Assembly (NCBI GenBank): GCA_050246915.1
Contig: JBFWVD010000001.1
Location: 62,001 to 126,000, forward strand
Origin: JBFWVD01 sp050246915
GTDB lineage: Bacteria; Actinomycetota; Acidimicrobiia; Acidimicrobiales; Ilumatobacteraceae
Reading direction: 5' to 3'
Length of the DNA: 64,000 nucleotides
The notes under the pieces were generated by a model that did not search any database, was not told the origin of the DNA, and saw nothing but the letters and a program-made list of their open reading frames with translations. Each line of letters starts with the position of its first letter. The first letter of the stretch is position 1. The position numbers and the translations under genes are program-made. Below are positions 33,436-41,841 of the stretch, piece by piece.

Positions 33436-33445
33436 GAGGACACCC

Positions 33446-35461
33446 TCACGAGGCGCTGCTGCGGCGTCCCATGCTCATCGAACGCTTGTGCTCCATGAAG
33501 TCCACCAACACGTAGTCGCCGAGCGTCTCGGGGGTCGTGAAGAACGCTCGACCACGGTTCAACTGCGTGAGCTTCTCGACGAAGCTCTTGAGATAGCCGG
33601 TGGCATCGAGCATGAAGGTGTTGATGCGGATGCCCTCGCGTGTCGCTCGGGCCACCTCTCGCAATGTGAGCTCGATGGTCTCGGGATCGGGTGGATACGA
33701 GAAGAACGGCGTGCCGTCAGCGGTGATGTGCGCGGTGGGTTCGCCGTCGGTGATCATGATGATCTGCTTCGTGCCGCTCTGCTTGGCCAGGAGCTTGCGG
33801 CTGATGGCGAACCCGTGGTGCATGTTCGTGCCGTAGACGAAGTCCCAACTCACCTCGGGCAACTGTTCGGCCTTCAGCTCGCGTGCCACCTCGCTGAAGC
33901 CGACGATGCCCATGTAGTCACGTGGGTACATCGAGGTGATGAGCGAGTGCAACGCCATCGCCACCTTCTTGGCGGGCAGGAAGTTGTCCCGCATGGGCAT
34001 CGACAGCGACAGATCGAGCATCAGCACCGTGGACGAGCGGGTGAGGTGCTCGGTCTGTTCGACCTCGAAGTCGTCCGGCGTCAACCTCACTGGCGTCCCT
34101 GGGCCGTTCCGGGTGACCGCGTTGCGCACGGTGCGTTGCAGATCGAGGTTGAACGGATCGCCGTACTCGTACGCCTTCGAGGTGAAGGTCCGCTCGTGTC
34201 CGATGCCGAGCGGGTGCACGGCGTGTTGGCCCATCTTGTCCTTGGCCAACTTGGCGAACAGTTCGTCGAGCGCGTTGGCCCCGATCTTGCGGATGCCAGC
34301 AGGGGTGAGCTCGAGCCGGCCCTCCTTGTTCTCGATGAGACCGGCTTGCTCGAGCATCTTGGCGATCTCCGCCATGCGCTCGAGGCTGCGCGCCGAGTCG
34401 TCCCCGAGGAGCTCTCGGGCTTTGTCGATGTCGACTTCGGCAAGAGCCCCGGGACTGGTTGCACCCTTCATGAGGTTCTCGAGCTGATCCATGTCGCCGA
34501 GCTGTTCCATGAGGCTGGCCGCTTCGCCGAAGTTCAACGGATCGGAGCCGTTGAAGTCGTAGCTGCGCTCCCAGCCCATCTGCGGGAACATCGATCGCAG
34601 GTTCTGACCGAGCTGCTCGACCTGCCAGCGCAGGTCCATGTCCTCGAGCAGCTGATCGGAGAGCTGCTGCAACTGGGCGCGCTGCTCGGGGGTCATGGAG
34701 TTCAACATGGCCTGCATGGCCGCCATGCGTTGGGCCATCACCTCGAGCAACTCATCGAGCGTCTGGGGATCTTCCGGGAAGAAGTCGCCGAAGCGCTCCA
34801 TGAATCCCTCGAAGTCGGGCTCCTCACCGCGGGCACGCTGCTCGAGCATCTGGTTCAGCTCGCTCATCATGTCCTTCATGCGAGCGATGTCCTCGGGAGA
34901 CATGTTCTGCATGGACCCCGACATCTGGTTCACCATGCGCTGCATGAGTTGTTGACGCAACTCATCGAGCAGTTGCTCGAACTTCTGCTGGGCCTCGGCC
35001 GACGTGAAGTCGTACTGCTCGAGCTGACGCACCATGCCAGCGAGATCGGGAGGGAGCATGTCCAGCTCCATCTGACGCTCGGCGGTGGTCTGCTCGGCGT
35101 TCTCTGCCCGGCGTTGATCGCCCGAATCACGGGCCTCCTGGAGCTGTTGCTCGAGCGCAGCGCGCTCTTCGTCGACGACGTCACGCAGTCGATCGGCGAT
35201 GTCGTCGTACACGCCGCCGAGATCGTGCTTGTCCAACTGTTCCTTGCGGCGTTGACGGAGCTTGTCCATCAGCTCACGCATGCCCTGCACGCGCTCGCCG
35301 TTGCGATCGTTGAACCCCTGCTGCATCATGCGGCGCAACGCTGCGTTCAGATCGCCGTGGTAGAGCAGGTCGTCGGTCATCTCGGCCAGGACACTCTCGG
35401 CGTCGAGGTCGAAGCCGACCTGGGTACCGTCCCACCGCGAATACCGGAACCGACCAGCCAT
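33446..35461 (-). CDS. VWA-domain protein (CoxE/Mg-chelatase-subunit type)
   Basis: 671 residues. The N-terminal two thirds are long charged helices rich in Gln, Glu and Met (probable coiled coil, about 60-300). The C-terminal VWA domain has an intact MIDAS: DLSLSMP (DxSxS), a Thr/Gly strand and MITDGEPTAH. Proteins of this build work with MoxR-type AAA+ ATPases in metal insertion or assembly. A matching ATPase lies at 38088-39521, same strand, but three plus-strand genes lie between. Confidence 0.85.
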   Translation of the reverse strand: MAGRFRYSRWDGTQVGFDLDAESVLAEMTDDLLYHGDLNAALRRMMQQGFNDRNGERVQGMRELMDKLRQRRKEQLDKHDLGGVYDDIADRLRDVVDEERAALEQQLQEARDSGDQRRAENAEQTTAERQMELDMLPPDLAGMVRQLEQYDFTSAEAQQKFEQLLDELRQQLMQRMVNQMSGSMQNMSPEDIARMKDMMSELNQMLEQRARGEEPDFEGFMERFGDFFPEDPQTLDELLEVMAQRMAAMQAMLNSMTPEQRAQLQQLSDQLLEDMDLRWQVEQLGQNLRSMFPQMGWERSYDFNGSDPLNFGEAASLMEQLGDMDQLENLMKGATSPGALAEVDIDKARELLGDDSARSLERMAEIAKMLEQAGLIENKEGRLELTPAGIRKIGANALDELFAKLAKDKMGQHAVHPLGIGHERTFTSKAYEYGDPFNLDLQRTVRNAVTRNGPGTPVRLTPDDFEVEQTEHLTRSSTVLMLDLSLSMPMRDNFLPAKKVAMALHSLITSMYPRDYMGIVGFSEVARELKAEQLPEVSWDFVYGTNMHHGFAISRKLLAKQSGTKQIIMITDGEPTAHITADGTPFFSYPPDPETIELTLREVARATREGIRINTFMLDATGYLKSFVEKLTQLNRGRAFFTTPETLGDYVLVDFMEHKRSMSMGRRSSAS

Positions 35462-35578
35462 GGGTGGACCTTACCGGCGTCGTCACGGCAGCGTGACGGC
35501 GGGGTGGAGATCTCGAGGTGGGCCGAACAGCCGACGTGGAGCACCGCGGCCCCCGGTTGACCGCCTACCCTGTCAGGC

Positions 35579-36130
35579 GTGCGCGTGCCCCGGACCTTCG
35601 TCTTCGTCGACCTGACCGGGTTCACCAACTACACCGCCAACAACGGTGATGACGCCGCCGGCAAGATCCTCTCGGCATTTCGCGCGGCCACCCGGCAGGT
35701 GGCGTCCGAACGGGGCGTCCGCGTCGCCAAGTGGTTGGGCGACGGCGCCATGATCGTCGCCATCGATCAGGCCGACGCCATCTCGATGGCTCTCGATCTC
35801 GAGCGTCATGCCGTTGCCGAATGCGCCCCCTTGACCCTCCGGGTCGGGATGGCCACCGGCCACGCGCTGCTGTTCGAGGGCGACGACTACATCGGGTCCG
35901 CGGTCAACCTCGCGGCCCGGCTGTGCGACGCCGCCGGCCCACACGAGATCCTGCTCCCCGCCGATCAGGTGGCGGAGCTCCCGGCCGGCGTCATCGCCAC
36001 GCCAGCCGGTGCCCACGTGCTGCGCGGCTTCCCCGAACCGGTCGCCGTGGTGGAGATCACCGGGCGGCCCCGGACCCCGCAGGACTCCGATACCGGAGAG
36101 GTCTGGACCCGCACACGGTTCGTGGCGTGA
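35579..36130 (+). CDS. Single-domain class III nucleotidyl cyclase
   Basis: 183 residues from GTG 35579 (GTG 35585 also possible). The fold starts TFVFVDLTGFTNYT with the first metal Asp; VAKWLGDGAMI carries the second; YIGSAVNLAARLCDAAG supplies the Asn/Arg transition-state pair. So catalysis looks intact, though purine specificity (cAMP or cGMP) cannot be decided. There is no sensor, HAMP or membrane domain, unusual for a stand-alone cyclase, so activity may depend on dimerisation or a partner. Its TGA overlaps the GTG of the GH1-like gene (GTGA, 36127-36130). Confidence 0.82.
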   Translation: MRVPRTFVFVDLTGFTNYTANNGDDAAGKILSAFRAATRQVASERGVRVAKWLGDGAMIVAIDQADAISMALDLERHAVAECAPLTLRVGMATGHALLFEGDDYIGSAVNLAARLCDAAGPHEILLPADQVAELPAGVIATPAGAHVLRGFPEPVAVVEITGRPRTPQDSDTGEVWTRTRFVA

Positions 36131-37212
36131 GCGACGAAGCGCCCATCCCGGCGCTCTCCAGCGAGCCGTCTCCACGCAAACGACTCGGCGCCGTGATCAA
36201 TCTGCGGGCGTCGATCGGATCGGCGCCGTTGTCCAACCGGCAGCGCCCTGGCGTCGCACCCGACGGTCGATCGCCGGCGATGCTCATCGAGGCGGTGCAG
36301 AGCTTGAGCGCGGCAGGCGTCACCGATGTTCGCATCCCGTTCGACTGGGCACGGCTCGAACCACGTCAGGCCACACGCGATCGAGATGCCGAGGAGGCCT
36401 ACGGACTGCTGCTGGACGCCTGTGGGTCGATGACCGTGTGGGCGAGCATGTTCGAAGGTGAAGTGCCGCAATGGTTCGACGACATGGGGGCCTTCGCCGA
36501 CGAGCGCGCCGCGGCCCGCCGTTGGCCGCATTTCGTCGAATACGTGGCCGAGACCTTCGGCGATCGCATCGGCGGATGGGTGCTGCTCGATCGCCCAGTG
36601 CAGTTCGCGCGCGCCGCCTATCTCGATGGTTCGTGGCCGCCCGGTCGCCGGGACGGAGAGACCCACGCCAACGTGATGATCAACCTCATCGCCGCCCATC
36701 GCGATGGTGCTCGTATCGTCAGCGGAAACGGACCGGTGGTCGTCGCCCTCGACCTGGAACGGATCGTCGTCCCTCGCGACGATGTCCCGGCAGCACAGCG
36801 GGCCCGCGCACGCGACACCTTGGCGTGGCGGGTCTGGGAGCTGGCGTTGCGGGACGGCACGGTCTCGGTCCCCGGACTGGCCGATCGCCAACTCGACGAT
36901 CTGGCCGGGAGCGCCGACATCGTGTGCGGATGGCTGCCGGCGCCGGGCCCGGACGCCGAGTGGTCGGGAGAGCTGCTGCGTCGGATGGCCGAGGTGATGC
37001 CCACCCAGGTCGAACCGATCGTCCGCCTCGGCGGGGACGATCCCATCGGTCACCTCGAGCACCAGTGGTCGATCCTCGACGACGCGACGCGCGATGGCAT
37101 CGCCATGACGGTCCGCTGGTTGTCGCCGGCCATCGGTGGCCACGGAGCCCTCGTCGACGAAGGCGGAGCCGCTTCTGCCGTGCTCGATCGGGCAGTGCTC
37201 GCCAACCTTTGA
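36127..37212 (+). CDS. Degenerate GH1 (beta-glucosidase-like) barrel protein
   Basis: 361 residues from GTG 36127. A TIM-barrel with GH1 landmarks: AAGVTDVRIPFDWARLEP, WPHFVEYVAETFGDRIGGWV and the family's G-x-x-PPGRRD loop (LDGSWPPGRRD). The acid/base motif NEP is D155-R156-P157, and no ITENG nucleophile strand is found (EPIVRLGGDD lies where it should be). Shorter than the 440-480 residues of active GH1 enzymes. It is therefore probably non-catalytic, perhaps sugar binding. Translationally coupled to the cyclase, which suggests it could control it. Confidence 0.68.
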   Translation: MSDEAPIPALSSEPSPRKRLGAVINLRASIGSAPLSNRQRPGVAPDGRSPAMLIEAVQSLSAAGVTDVRIPFDWARLEPRQATRDRDAEEAYGLLLDACGSMTVWASMFEGEVPQWFDDMGAFADERAAARRWPHFVEYVAETFGDRIGGWVLLDRPVQFARAAYLDGSWPPGRRDGETHANVMINLIAAHRDGARIVSGNGPVVVALDLERIVVPRDDVPAAQRARARDTLAWRVWELALRDGTVSVPGLADRQLDDLAGSADIVCGWLPAPGPDAEWSGELLRRMAEVMPTQVEPIVRLGGDDPIGHLEHQWSILDDATRDGIAMTVRWLSPAIGGHGALVDEGGAASAVLDRAVLANL

Positions 37213-37257
37213 CAAGCACTGCCTCAAGTCGGTCGTCACATTGCCGAATCGAGAGCC

Positions 37258-38073
37258 ATGTCCTTCGGTCGCGCCTGCGCGCAGCTTGCCGCCGTCACCA
37301 TCGCCACGACAGTCGCCGCAGGCGCCATGACCGGCTGCAACCTGCGCCTCGACTCTCCCAAGCCGCGCGATCCGAGCAATGTCGAGAGCCAACTCGCTGA
37401 CGCCGAGGCCAAGCTCGACGCCGTCGCTCGTGCTCAGACCACCCTGCTGAGCCCCGCTGACTTCGGCCCGGAATGGACAGCCGCGAACGCCAAGGGACTC
37501 GATCTGTATGGGGCCGAGCCGCTCACGGCCATGATCGAGTGCTTCAACGGCGCAACGGCCCCCAAGGACCCGAAGACGCCGGTCACCACCAGCGCGACAC
37601 CGGCCACCGCCCCGAACTGGACCGGCATCATGGGGTTCGGCATCTCCCCGATGTTCCGACTCAACAACATCGCTTACGCCGTGTCGTTGGCCGTCGAGAC
37701 CTCCGGTCCCGATCTCAATGCCAAGATCGACAAGGTCGTCGGCCCGGGGGGCACGCTGTCAACCTGCATTGCATCGCGCCTCGGCACCGAACCAACCGTG
37801 GAGCAGCAAAGTGCCACCAGCGACATGGTGACTCGTTGGGCCATAACCACCGTGGGAGCGGACCGCGGCGCACCGATGCCGCTCAACGCAGCATTGGCCG
37901 TCGTGCACAGTGGAACCTCGTACGTCGTGTTGCTCAACGCGCAGCCCGCCGAGACCGGGTTCCCGAATCCGGGCAATCTCATCGACGTGCTGTCGAGCCG
38001 AGTAGTAGAGGCGCAATCGAAATTGACGCAGTCCACCGCAACGTCGACGACGTCAACCACGGTTTCCCCGTAG
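37258..38073 (+). CDS. Secreted lipoprotein of unknown function
   Basis: 271 residues. Signal: SFGRACAQLAAVTIATTVAAGAMTGC with lipobox MTGC. A short helical segment (VESQLADAEAKLDAVARAQ) is followed by a domain that resembles the sensor domain found in some actinobacterial lipoproteins (TLLSPADFGPEWTA, VVHSGTSYVVLLNAQ). The last residues are Ser/Thr-rich. No enzyme motif. Follows the GH1-like gene by 45 bases; it may be the extracytoplasmic partner of the cyclase/GH1-like pair, but that is inference. Confidence 0.65.
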   Translation: MSFGRACAQLAAVTIATTVAAGAMTGCNLRLDSPKPRDPSNVESQLADAEAKLDAVARAQTTLLSPADFGPEWTAANAKGLDLYGAEPLTAMIECFNGATAPKDPKTPVTTSATPATAPNWTGIMGFGISPMFRLNNIAYAVSLAVETSGPDLNAKIDKVVGPGGTLSTCIASRLGTEPTVEQQSATSDMVTRWAITTVGADRGAPMPLNAALAVVHSGTSYVVLLNAQPAETGFPNPGNLIDVLSSRVVEAQSKLTQSTATSTTSTTVSP

Positions 38074-38087
38074 ATCGGGTTGCTCGA

Positions 38088-39521
38088 TCAGCCTCGGGCC
38101 CGATAGGTGGACCGAGCGCCGAGCCCGTCCTTGTTGAGACGCTTGGACAGGTGCAGCCCCTCGAGGACGAACTCGACCGCGCTGGCCACCGATGCCGGAT
38201 CGTCGGCATCACCGGTGAGCTCCCGCACCACATCACGCAGTGGAGGGATCGTGTCGATGAGCGCTGCTTCTTCCGACGCCGGTAGATCGTCACCGGTGTG
38301 GGCGATGACGCCCTCGTCGAACGCGTTGAGGACATTGCGCAACTGCTCCGGCGCCACTCGCGCCCGGAACACCTGCAGAACCGAGGCCTTCAGGAGCGAC
38401 TCGATGATCTGCCCCTCACGGCCGTCCTCGATCGACTCGATCTCGACCTTGCCGCTCGTCGATGCGGCCAGCGCATCGAGGTCGCTCACACGAGGCACGA
38501 CGTGGCGCTCGCCGAGCCGCACGGCGCGTCGGATGGCGTTGGCGCACAAGGTCTCGAAGTTGGCGACGCTGAGGCGCACCGAGACACCGGAGCGCTGGTT
38601 CACGTGCGGGCTCTGGCGAGCCAGATGGGAGAACGTTGCCACGACCTCGGCCATGTAGTCGGGGACGGCCACGCTCACGTCACCGGCCGGGGTGGGCCGC
38701 GCCTCTTGGGCCATGATCGCCAACTCGGTGGCGATCTCGAGCGGATAGTGCGTGCGGATCTGGGATCCGAAGCGATCCTTGAGCGGGGTGATGAGCCGAC
38801 CGCGGTTGGTGTAGTCCTCCGGGTTGGCGGAGGCCACCAGCATGACGTCGAGCGGCAGGCGGATCTTGTAGCCCCGGATCTGCACATCGCGTTCCTCGAG
38901 CACGTTCAGCAAACCGACCTGGATGCGCTCGGCGAGATCGGGGAGCTCGTTGATGGCGAAGATGCCGCGGTTGGTGCGCGGGACCAAGCCGTAGTGCAGC
39001 GTCAACTCGTCGGACAGATAGCGACCTTCGGCGACCTTGATGGGATCGACCTCGCCGATGAGATCGGCGATGGACGTGTCCGGAGTGGCCAGCTTCTCGC
39101 CGAAGCGATCCTCTCGGTGCACCCAGGAGATGGGGGTGTCGTCACCCATCTCGGCGATGAGATCACGGGCGTGACGCGACACGGGGTTGTAGGGATCGTC
39201 GTTGATCTCCGAACCGGCCACGACGGGCATCCACTCGTCGAGCAGGCCGGTGAGCGAACGGATCATGCGGGTCTTGGCCTGGCCACGCTCCCCCAGGAAG
39301 ATGATGTCGTGGCCGGCCAGCAATGCGTTCTCCAGCTGTGGCATGACAGTGTTCTCGTAGCCCAGCACCTTGTCGAACAACGGCTCGCCCGCCGCGATCT
39401 TGATGAGCGCGTTGGCGCGGACCTCGTCCTTGACCGGTCGCGACAACCAGCCACTGGCCCGGAGCGACCCCAACGTGGTCGGAAGACTGGCGGCGGCTCG
39501 AGATGGCGTCGTTGCGGTCAT
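38088..39521 (-). CDS. MoxR/Mg-chelatase-like AAA+ ATPase
   Basis: 477 residues. Nucleotide motifs: Walker A GERGQAKTR, Walker B-like GIFAINELPDLAERIQ, and sensor/arginine region ASANPEDYTNRGRLITPLKDRFGSQI. The AINELPDL form is characteristic of ChlI-like ATPases. C-terminal helical region includes IDTIPPLRDVVREL. Expected to work with the VWA protein at 33446-35461 as a chelatase- or chaperone-like machine. Convergent with the lipoprotein gene, 14 bases apart. Confidence 0.88.
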   Translation of the reverse strand: MTATTPSRAAASLPTTLGSLRASGWLSRPVKDEVRANALIKIAAGEPLFDKVLGYENTVMPQLENALLAGHDIIFLGERGQAKTRMIRSLTGLLDEWMPVVAGSEINDDPYNPVSRHARDLIAEMGDDTPISWVHREDRFGEKLATPDTSIADLIGEVDPIKVAEGRYLSDELTLHYGLVPRTNRGIFAINELPDLAERIQVGLLNVLEERDVQIRGYKIRLPLDVMLVASANPEDYTNRGRLITPLKDRFGSQIRTHYPLEIATELAIMAQEARPTPAGDVSVAVPDYMAEVVATFSHLARQSPHVNQRSGVSVRLSVANFETLCANAIRRAVRLGERHVVPRVSDLDALAASTSGKVEIESIEDGREGQIIESLLKASVLQVFRARVAPEQLRNVLNAFDEGVIAHTGDDLPASEEAALIDTIPPLRDVVRELTGDADDPASVASAVEFVLEGLHLSKRLNKDGLGARSTYRARG

Positions 39522-39643
39522 GTGCGGAAACTACCGGCCCTCGCACGGTTCGTTCGCCGCGAGGCCCACATCGCGGTCGCGTTCGTTGCCGTTGGCGACT
39601 GGCGGGCGCAAGCAGCTCGGCGGACCTCCGGTACGGTGCGAGC

Positions 39644-41761
39644 GTGGAGCTGTCCGGGACCTGGCGTGCGGCGATAGCCGACGAGGAGCTCCGGCGCGTC
39701 GCGTTCGATCACGACCACGACGACTCGACGTGGGATCTCGTCAACGTTCCCGGGCACTGGCAGCTGCACCCCTCGCTGGCCGACAACAACAGCCCCGTGC
39801 TCTACCGAACCCGGTTCGAGCATCGCCCGCCCAGCGAAGGCGAACGTTGGTGGCTCACGCTCGACGGCGTCTGTTACCAAGGGGACGTCTGGCTCGACGG
39901 CGCCTATGTGGGTGACACCGAGGGCTACTTCTTCCCGCACAGCTTCGAGGTGACCGACGCTCTGGCAGCGCGCGGCGATCACACCCTGGCGGTCGAGGTG
40001 ACCTGCGCTCCGACGAAGGATCCCAAGGCCAAGCGCAACATCACCGGTTCGCTCCAGCACAGCGACACCATCGACCCCTCATGGAACCCCGGCGGCCTGT
40101 GGCGACCGGTTCGCCTCGAACGCAGCGGTCCGGTGCGCATCGGTCGGCTCCGCGCGGTGTGCAGCGAAGCGGACTCCGCCCGAGCGGTGGTGGCCTTGCG
40201 AGCCGAACTGCTGGTCGACCAGCCCGTGCAAGCGACGGTCAGAACCCGGCTCGACCGCCACACCGAGAAGGTGACCGAGCATCCGCTGGCGGCCGGCTCC
40301 AACCGCGTCGAATGGACGATGGTGGTCGACCAGCCACAGCTGTGGTGGCCGTGGAGCCTCGGCGAGCAGATCCTCCAACAGCTCGAGGTGTCGGTCGAGA
40401 TCAACGGAGTCGTCTCCGACATGCGAACGGTTCGCATCGGGTTGCGTCAGGTGTCGATGCGCAACTGGATCTTCACCGTCAACGGTGAGCGGCTCTTCCT
40501 CAAAGGTGTCCAACTCGGCCCGACCTCGCTCGATCTGGCCAACGTCAGCGCAGCGAGCCTGCGACGCGACGTGCAGTTGGCCCGCGAGGCCGGACTCGAC
40601 ATGATCCGCGTGCATGCTCACGTGAGCCGCAGCGAGCTCTACGACGCCGCTGACGAGCTCGGGATGTTGGTGTGGCAGGACTTCCCGTTGCAGTGGCGAT
40701 ATGCACGCACGATCCGCAAGCAGGCCACCCGCCAAGCGCGCGAGTTGGTGGATCTGCTCGGGCATCATCCGTCGATCGCGCTGTGGTGCGGCCATGACGC
40801 ACCCGTCCCGGTCGATGGCCTCCCCGATCCCGACGTCCACGTCGCCACGCTCACCACCCGCTATGCGCTCGGTCAGCAGCTGCCCACCTGGAACAAGACC
40901 CGACTCGACGCGTCGGTGAAGCGAGCTTTGGACCGTGCCGACCAGAGCCGGCCCGTCATCGCCCACTCGGGGGTGCTGCCGCACTTCCCGCAGCTCGACG
41001 GCACCGATTCGCATCTGTGGTTCGGCTGGTACCACGGCGATGAGCGAGATCTGTCCGGTGCGCTGCGGATGATGCCTCGGCTCGGGCGCTTCGTGACCGG
41101 GTTCGGCAGCCAATCGATTCCCCCGAGCACCGACTTCATCGATGCATCGCAGTGGCCGGAGCTGAACTGGGACGAGTTGGAAGCCCATCATGGGTTACAG
41201 CGCGCCCTGCTCGAACGCCGCGTGCCGACCCAGGGCCACCCGGACTTCGCGTCCTGGGCCGAGGCGACCCGGGCCTATCAAGCCGAGGTGGTCCGCCGGC
41301 AGATCGAGACGTTGCGCAGGCTCAAATACCGCCCCGGTGGCGGATTCGCCTACGCGCTGTTGGCCGATGCCCATCCCTCGGTGAGCTGGTCGTTGCTCGA
41401 CGATCGACGTGTCGCCAAACCGGCGTATCACGCGCTCGTCGAAGCGTGTCGCCCCCTGCTGGTCGTGGCCGATCGGCTGCCCGCGGCCGTGCGACCCAAC
41501 GATCCGCTCGCCCTGGATGTGCATCTCGTGAGCGATCTGCGCATCCCGCTCGAGCACGTCCGGGTCTCGGCGACCCTCAGTTGGACCGGGGGCGATCACT
41601 CCTGGGCGTGGGAGGGCGACGTGCCCGCCGACAGCTGCCGGCGCATCGGAACGATCTCGGTCGTCGTGCCAGAAGCCTACGGCCCCATGCGTCTCGACCT
41701 CGCGGTGGTGGCCGCCGATCACGTGGCATCCAATCGCTACGACACGGTGATCCGCCCCTGA
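39644..41761 (+). CDS. GH2 (beta-mannosidase-like) protein lacking catalytic Glu residues
   Basis: 705 residues from GTG 39644 (VELSGTWRAAIADEEL). Order: jelly-roll sugar-binding domain (VPGHWQLHP, WWLTLDGVCYQGDVWLDG), Ig-like domain, TIM barrel from about residue 280 (NGERLFLKGVQLGPT), C-terminal beta domain. In active relatives the acid/base is Glu in HPSI..WCGNNE; here HPSIALWCGHDAP has D385. The nucleophile Glu of FVSEFGFQS is Gly486 in FVTGFGSQS. Both catalytic carboxylates therefore seem altered. No signal peptide is evident. Probably a carbohydrate-binding or structural pseudoenzyme. Confidence 0.75.
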   Translation: MELSGTWRAAIADEELRRVAFDHDHDDSTWDLVNVPGHWQLHPSLADNNSPVLYRTRFEHRPPSEGERWWLTLDGVCYQGDVWLDGAYVGDTEGYFFPHSFEVTDALAARGDHTLAVEVTCAPTKDPKAKRNITGSLQHSDTIDPSWNPGGLWRPVRLERSGPVRIGRLRAVCSEADSARAVVALRAELLVDQPVQATVRTRLDRHTEKVTEHPLAAGSNRVEWTMVVDQPQLWWPWSLGEQILQQLEVSVEINGVVSDMRTVRIGLRQVSMRNWIFTVNGERLFLKGVQLGPTSLDLANVSAASLRRDVQLAREAGLDMIRVHAHVSRSELYDAADELGMLVWQDFPLQWRYARTIRKQATRQARELVDLLGHHPSIALWCGHDAPVPVDGLPDPDVHVATLTTRYALGQQLPTWNKTRLDASVKRALDRADQSRPVIAHSGVLPHFPQLDGTDSHLWFGWYHGDERDLSGALRMMPRLGRFVTGFGSQSIPPSTDFIDASQWPELNWDELEAHHGLQRALLERRVPTQGHPDFASWAEATRAYQAEVVRRQIETLRRLKYRPGGGFAYALLADAHPSVSWSLLDDRRVAKPAYHALVEACRPLLVVADRLPAAVRPNDPLALDVHLVSDLRIPLEHVRVSATLSWTGGDHSWAWEGDVPADSCRRIGTISVVVPEAYGPMRLDLAVVAADHVASNRYDTVIRP

Positions 41762-41795
41762 TCGAGGGCCGATGGGCCCGTCTCACGATTGGAGG

Positions 41796-41819
41796 CCCGG
41801 TGAGTTACAACTCACCGGG
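41796..41819. promoter_or_regulatory. 24-bp palindrome upstream of sdhA
   Basis: CCCGGTGAGTT 41796-41806, centre AC, AACTCACCGGG 41809-41819, perfect. It ends 22 bases before the sdhA start and 35 bases after the GH2 stop. The two-base centre is too short for a normal RNA hairpin loop, so a DNA operator for a dimeric regulator is favoured. Confidence 0.65.
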
Positions 41820-41841
41820 GCCGAGGTGGCACGCTTGCAGC

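Larger units (their letters stand above)
33028..33445. other. 418-bp intergenic region, whiB leader
   Basis: No plausible gene on either strand. Contents seen: two adjacent perfect inverted repeats (33127-33156 and 33158-33178), and a short stem-loop past the VWA gene stop. The right half (33300-33420) is clearly richer in A and T than its surroundings, which suits promoter DNA. No tRNA or known riboswitch shape recognised. Confidence 0.6.

Noticed and set aside
33028..33445. Small protein genes in the whiB leader
   Set aside because: Open frames there (for example around 33100-33498) lack ribosome sites and have compositions unlike the neighbouring genes.
41796..41819. CRP-type binding site
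   Set aside because: GTGA and TCAC halves are present but separated by eight bases rather than six, so the CRP consensus is not met.
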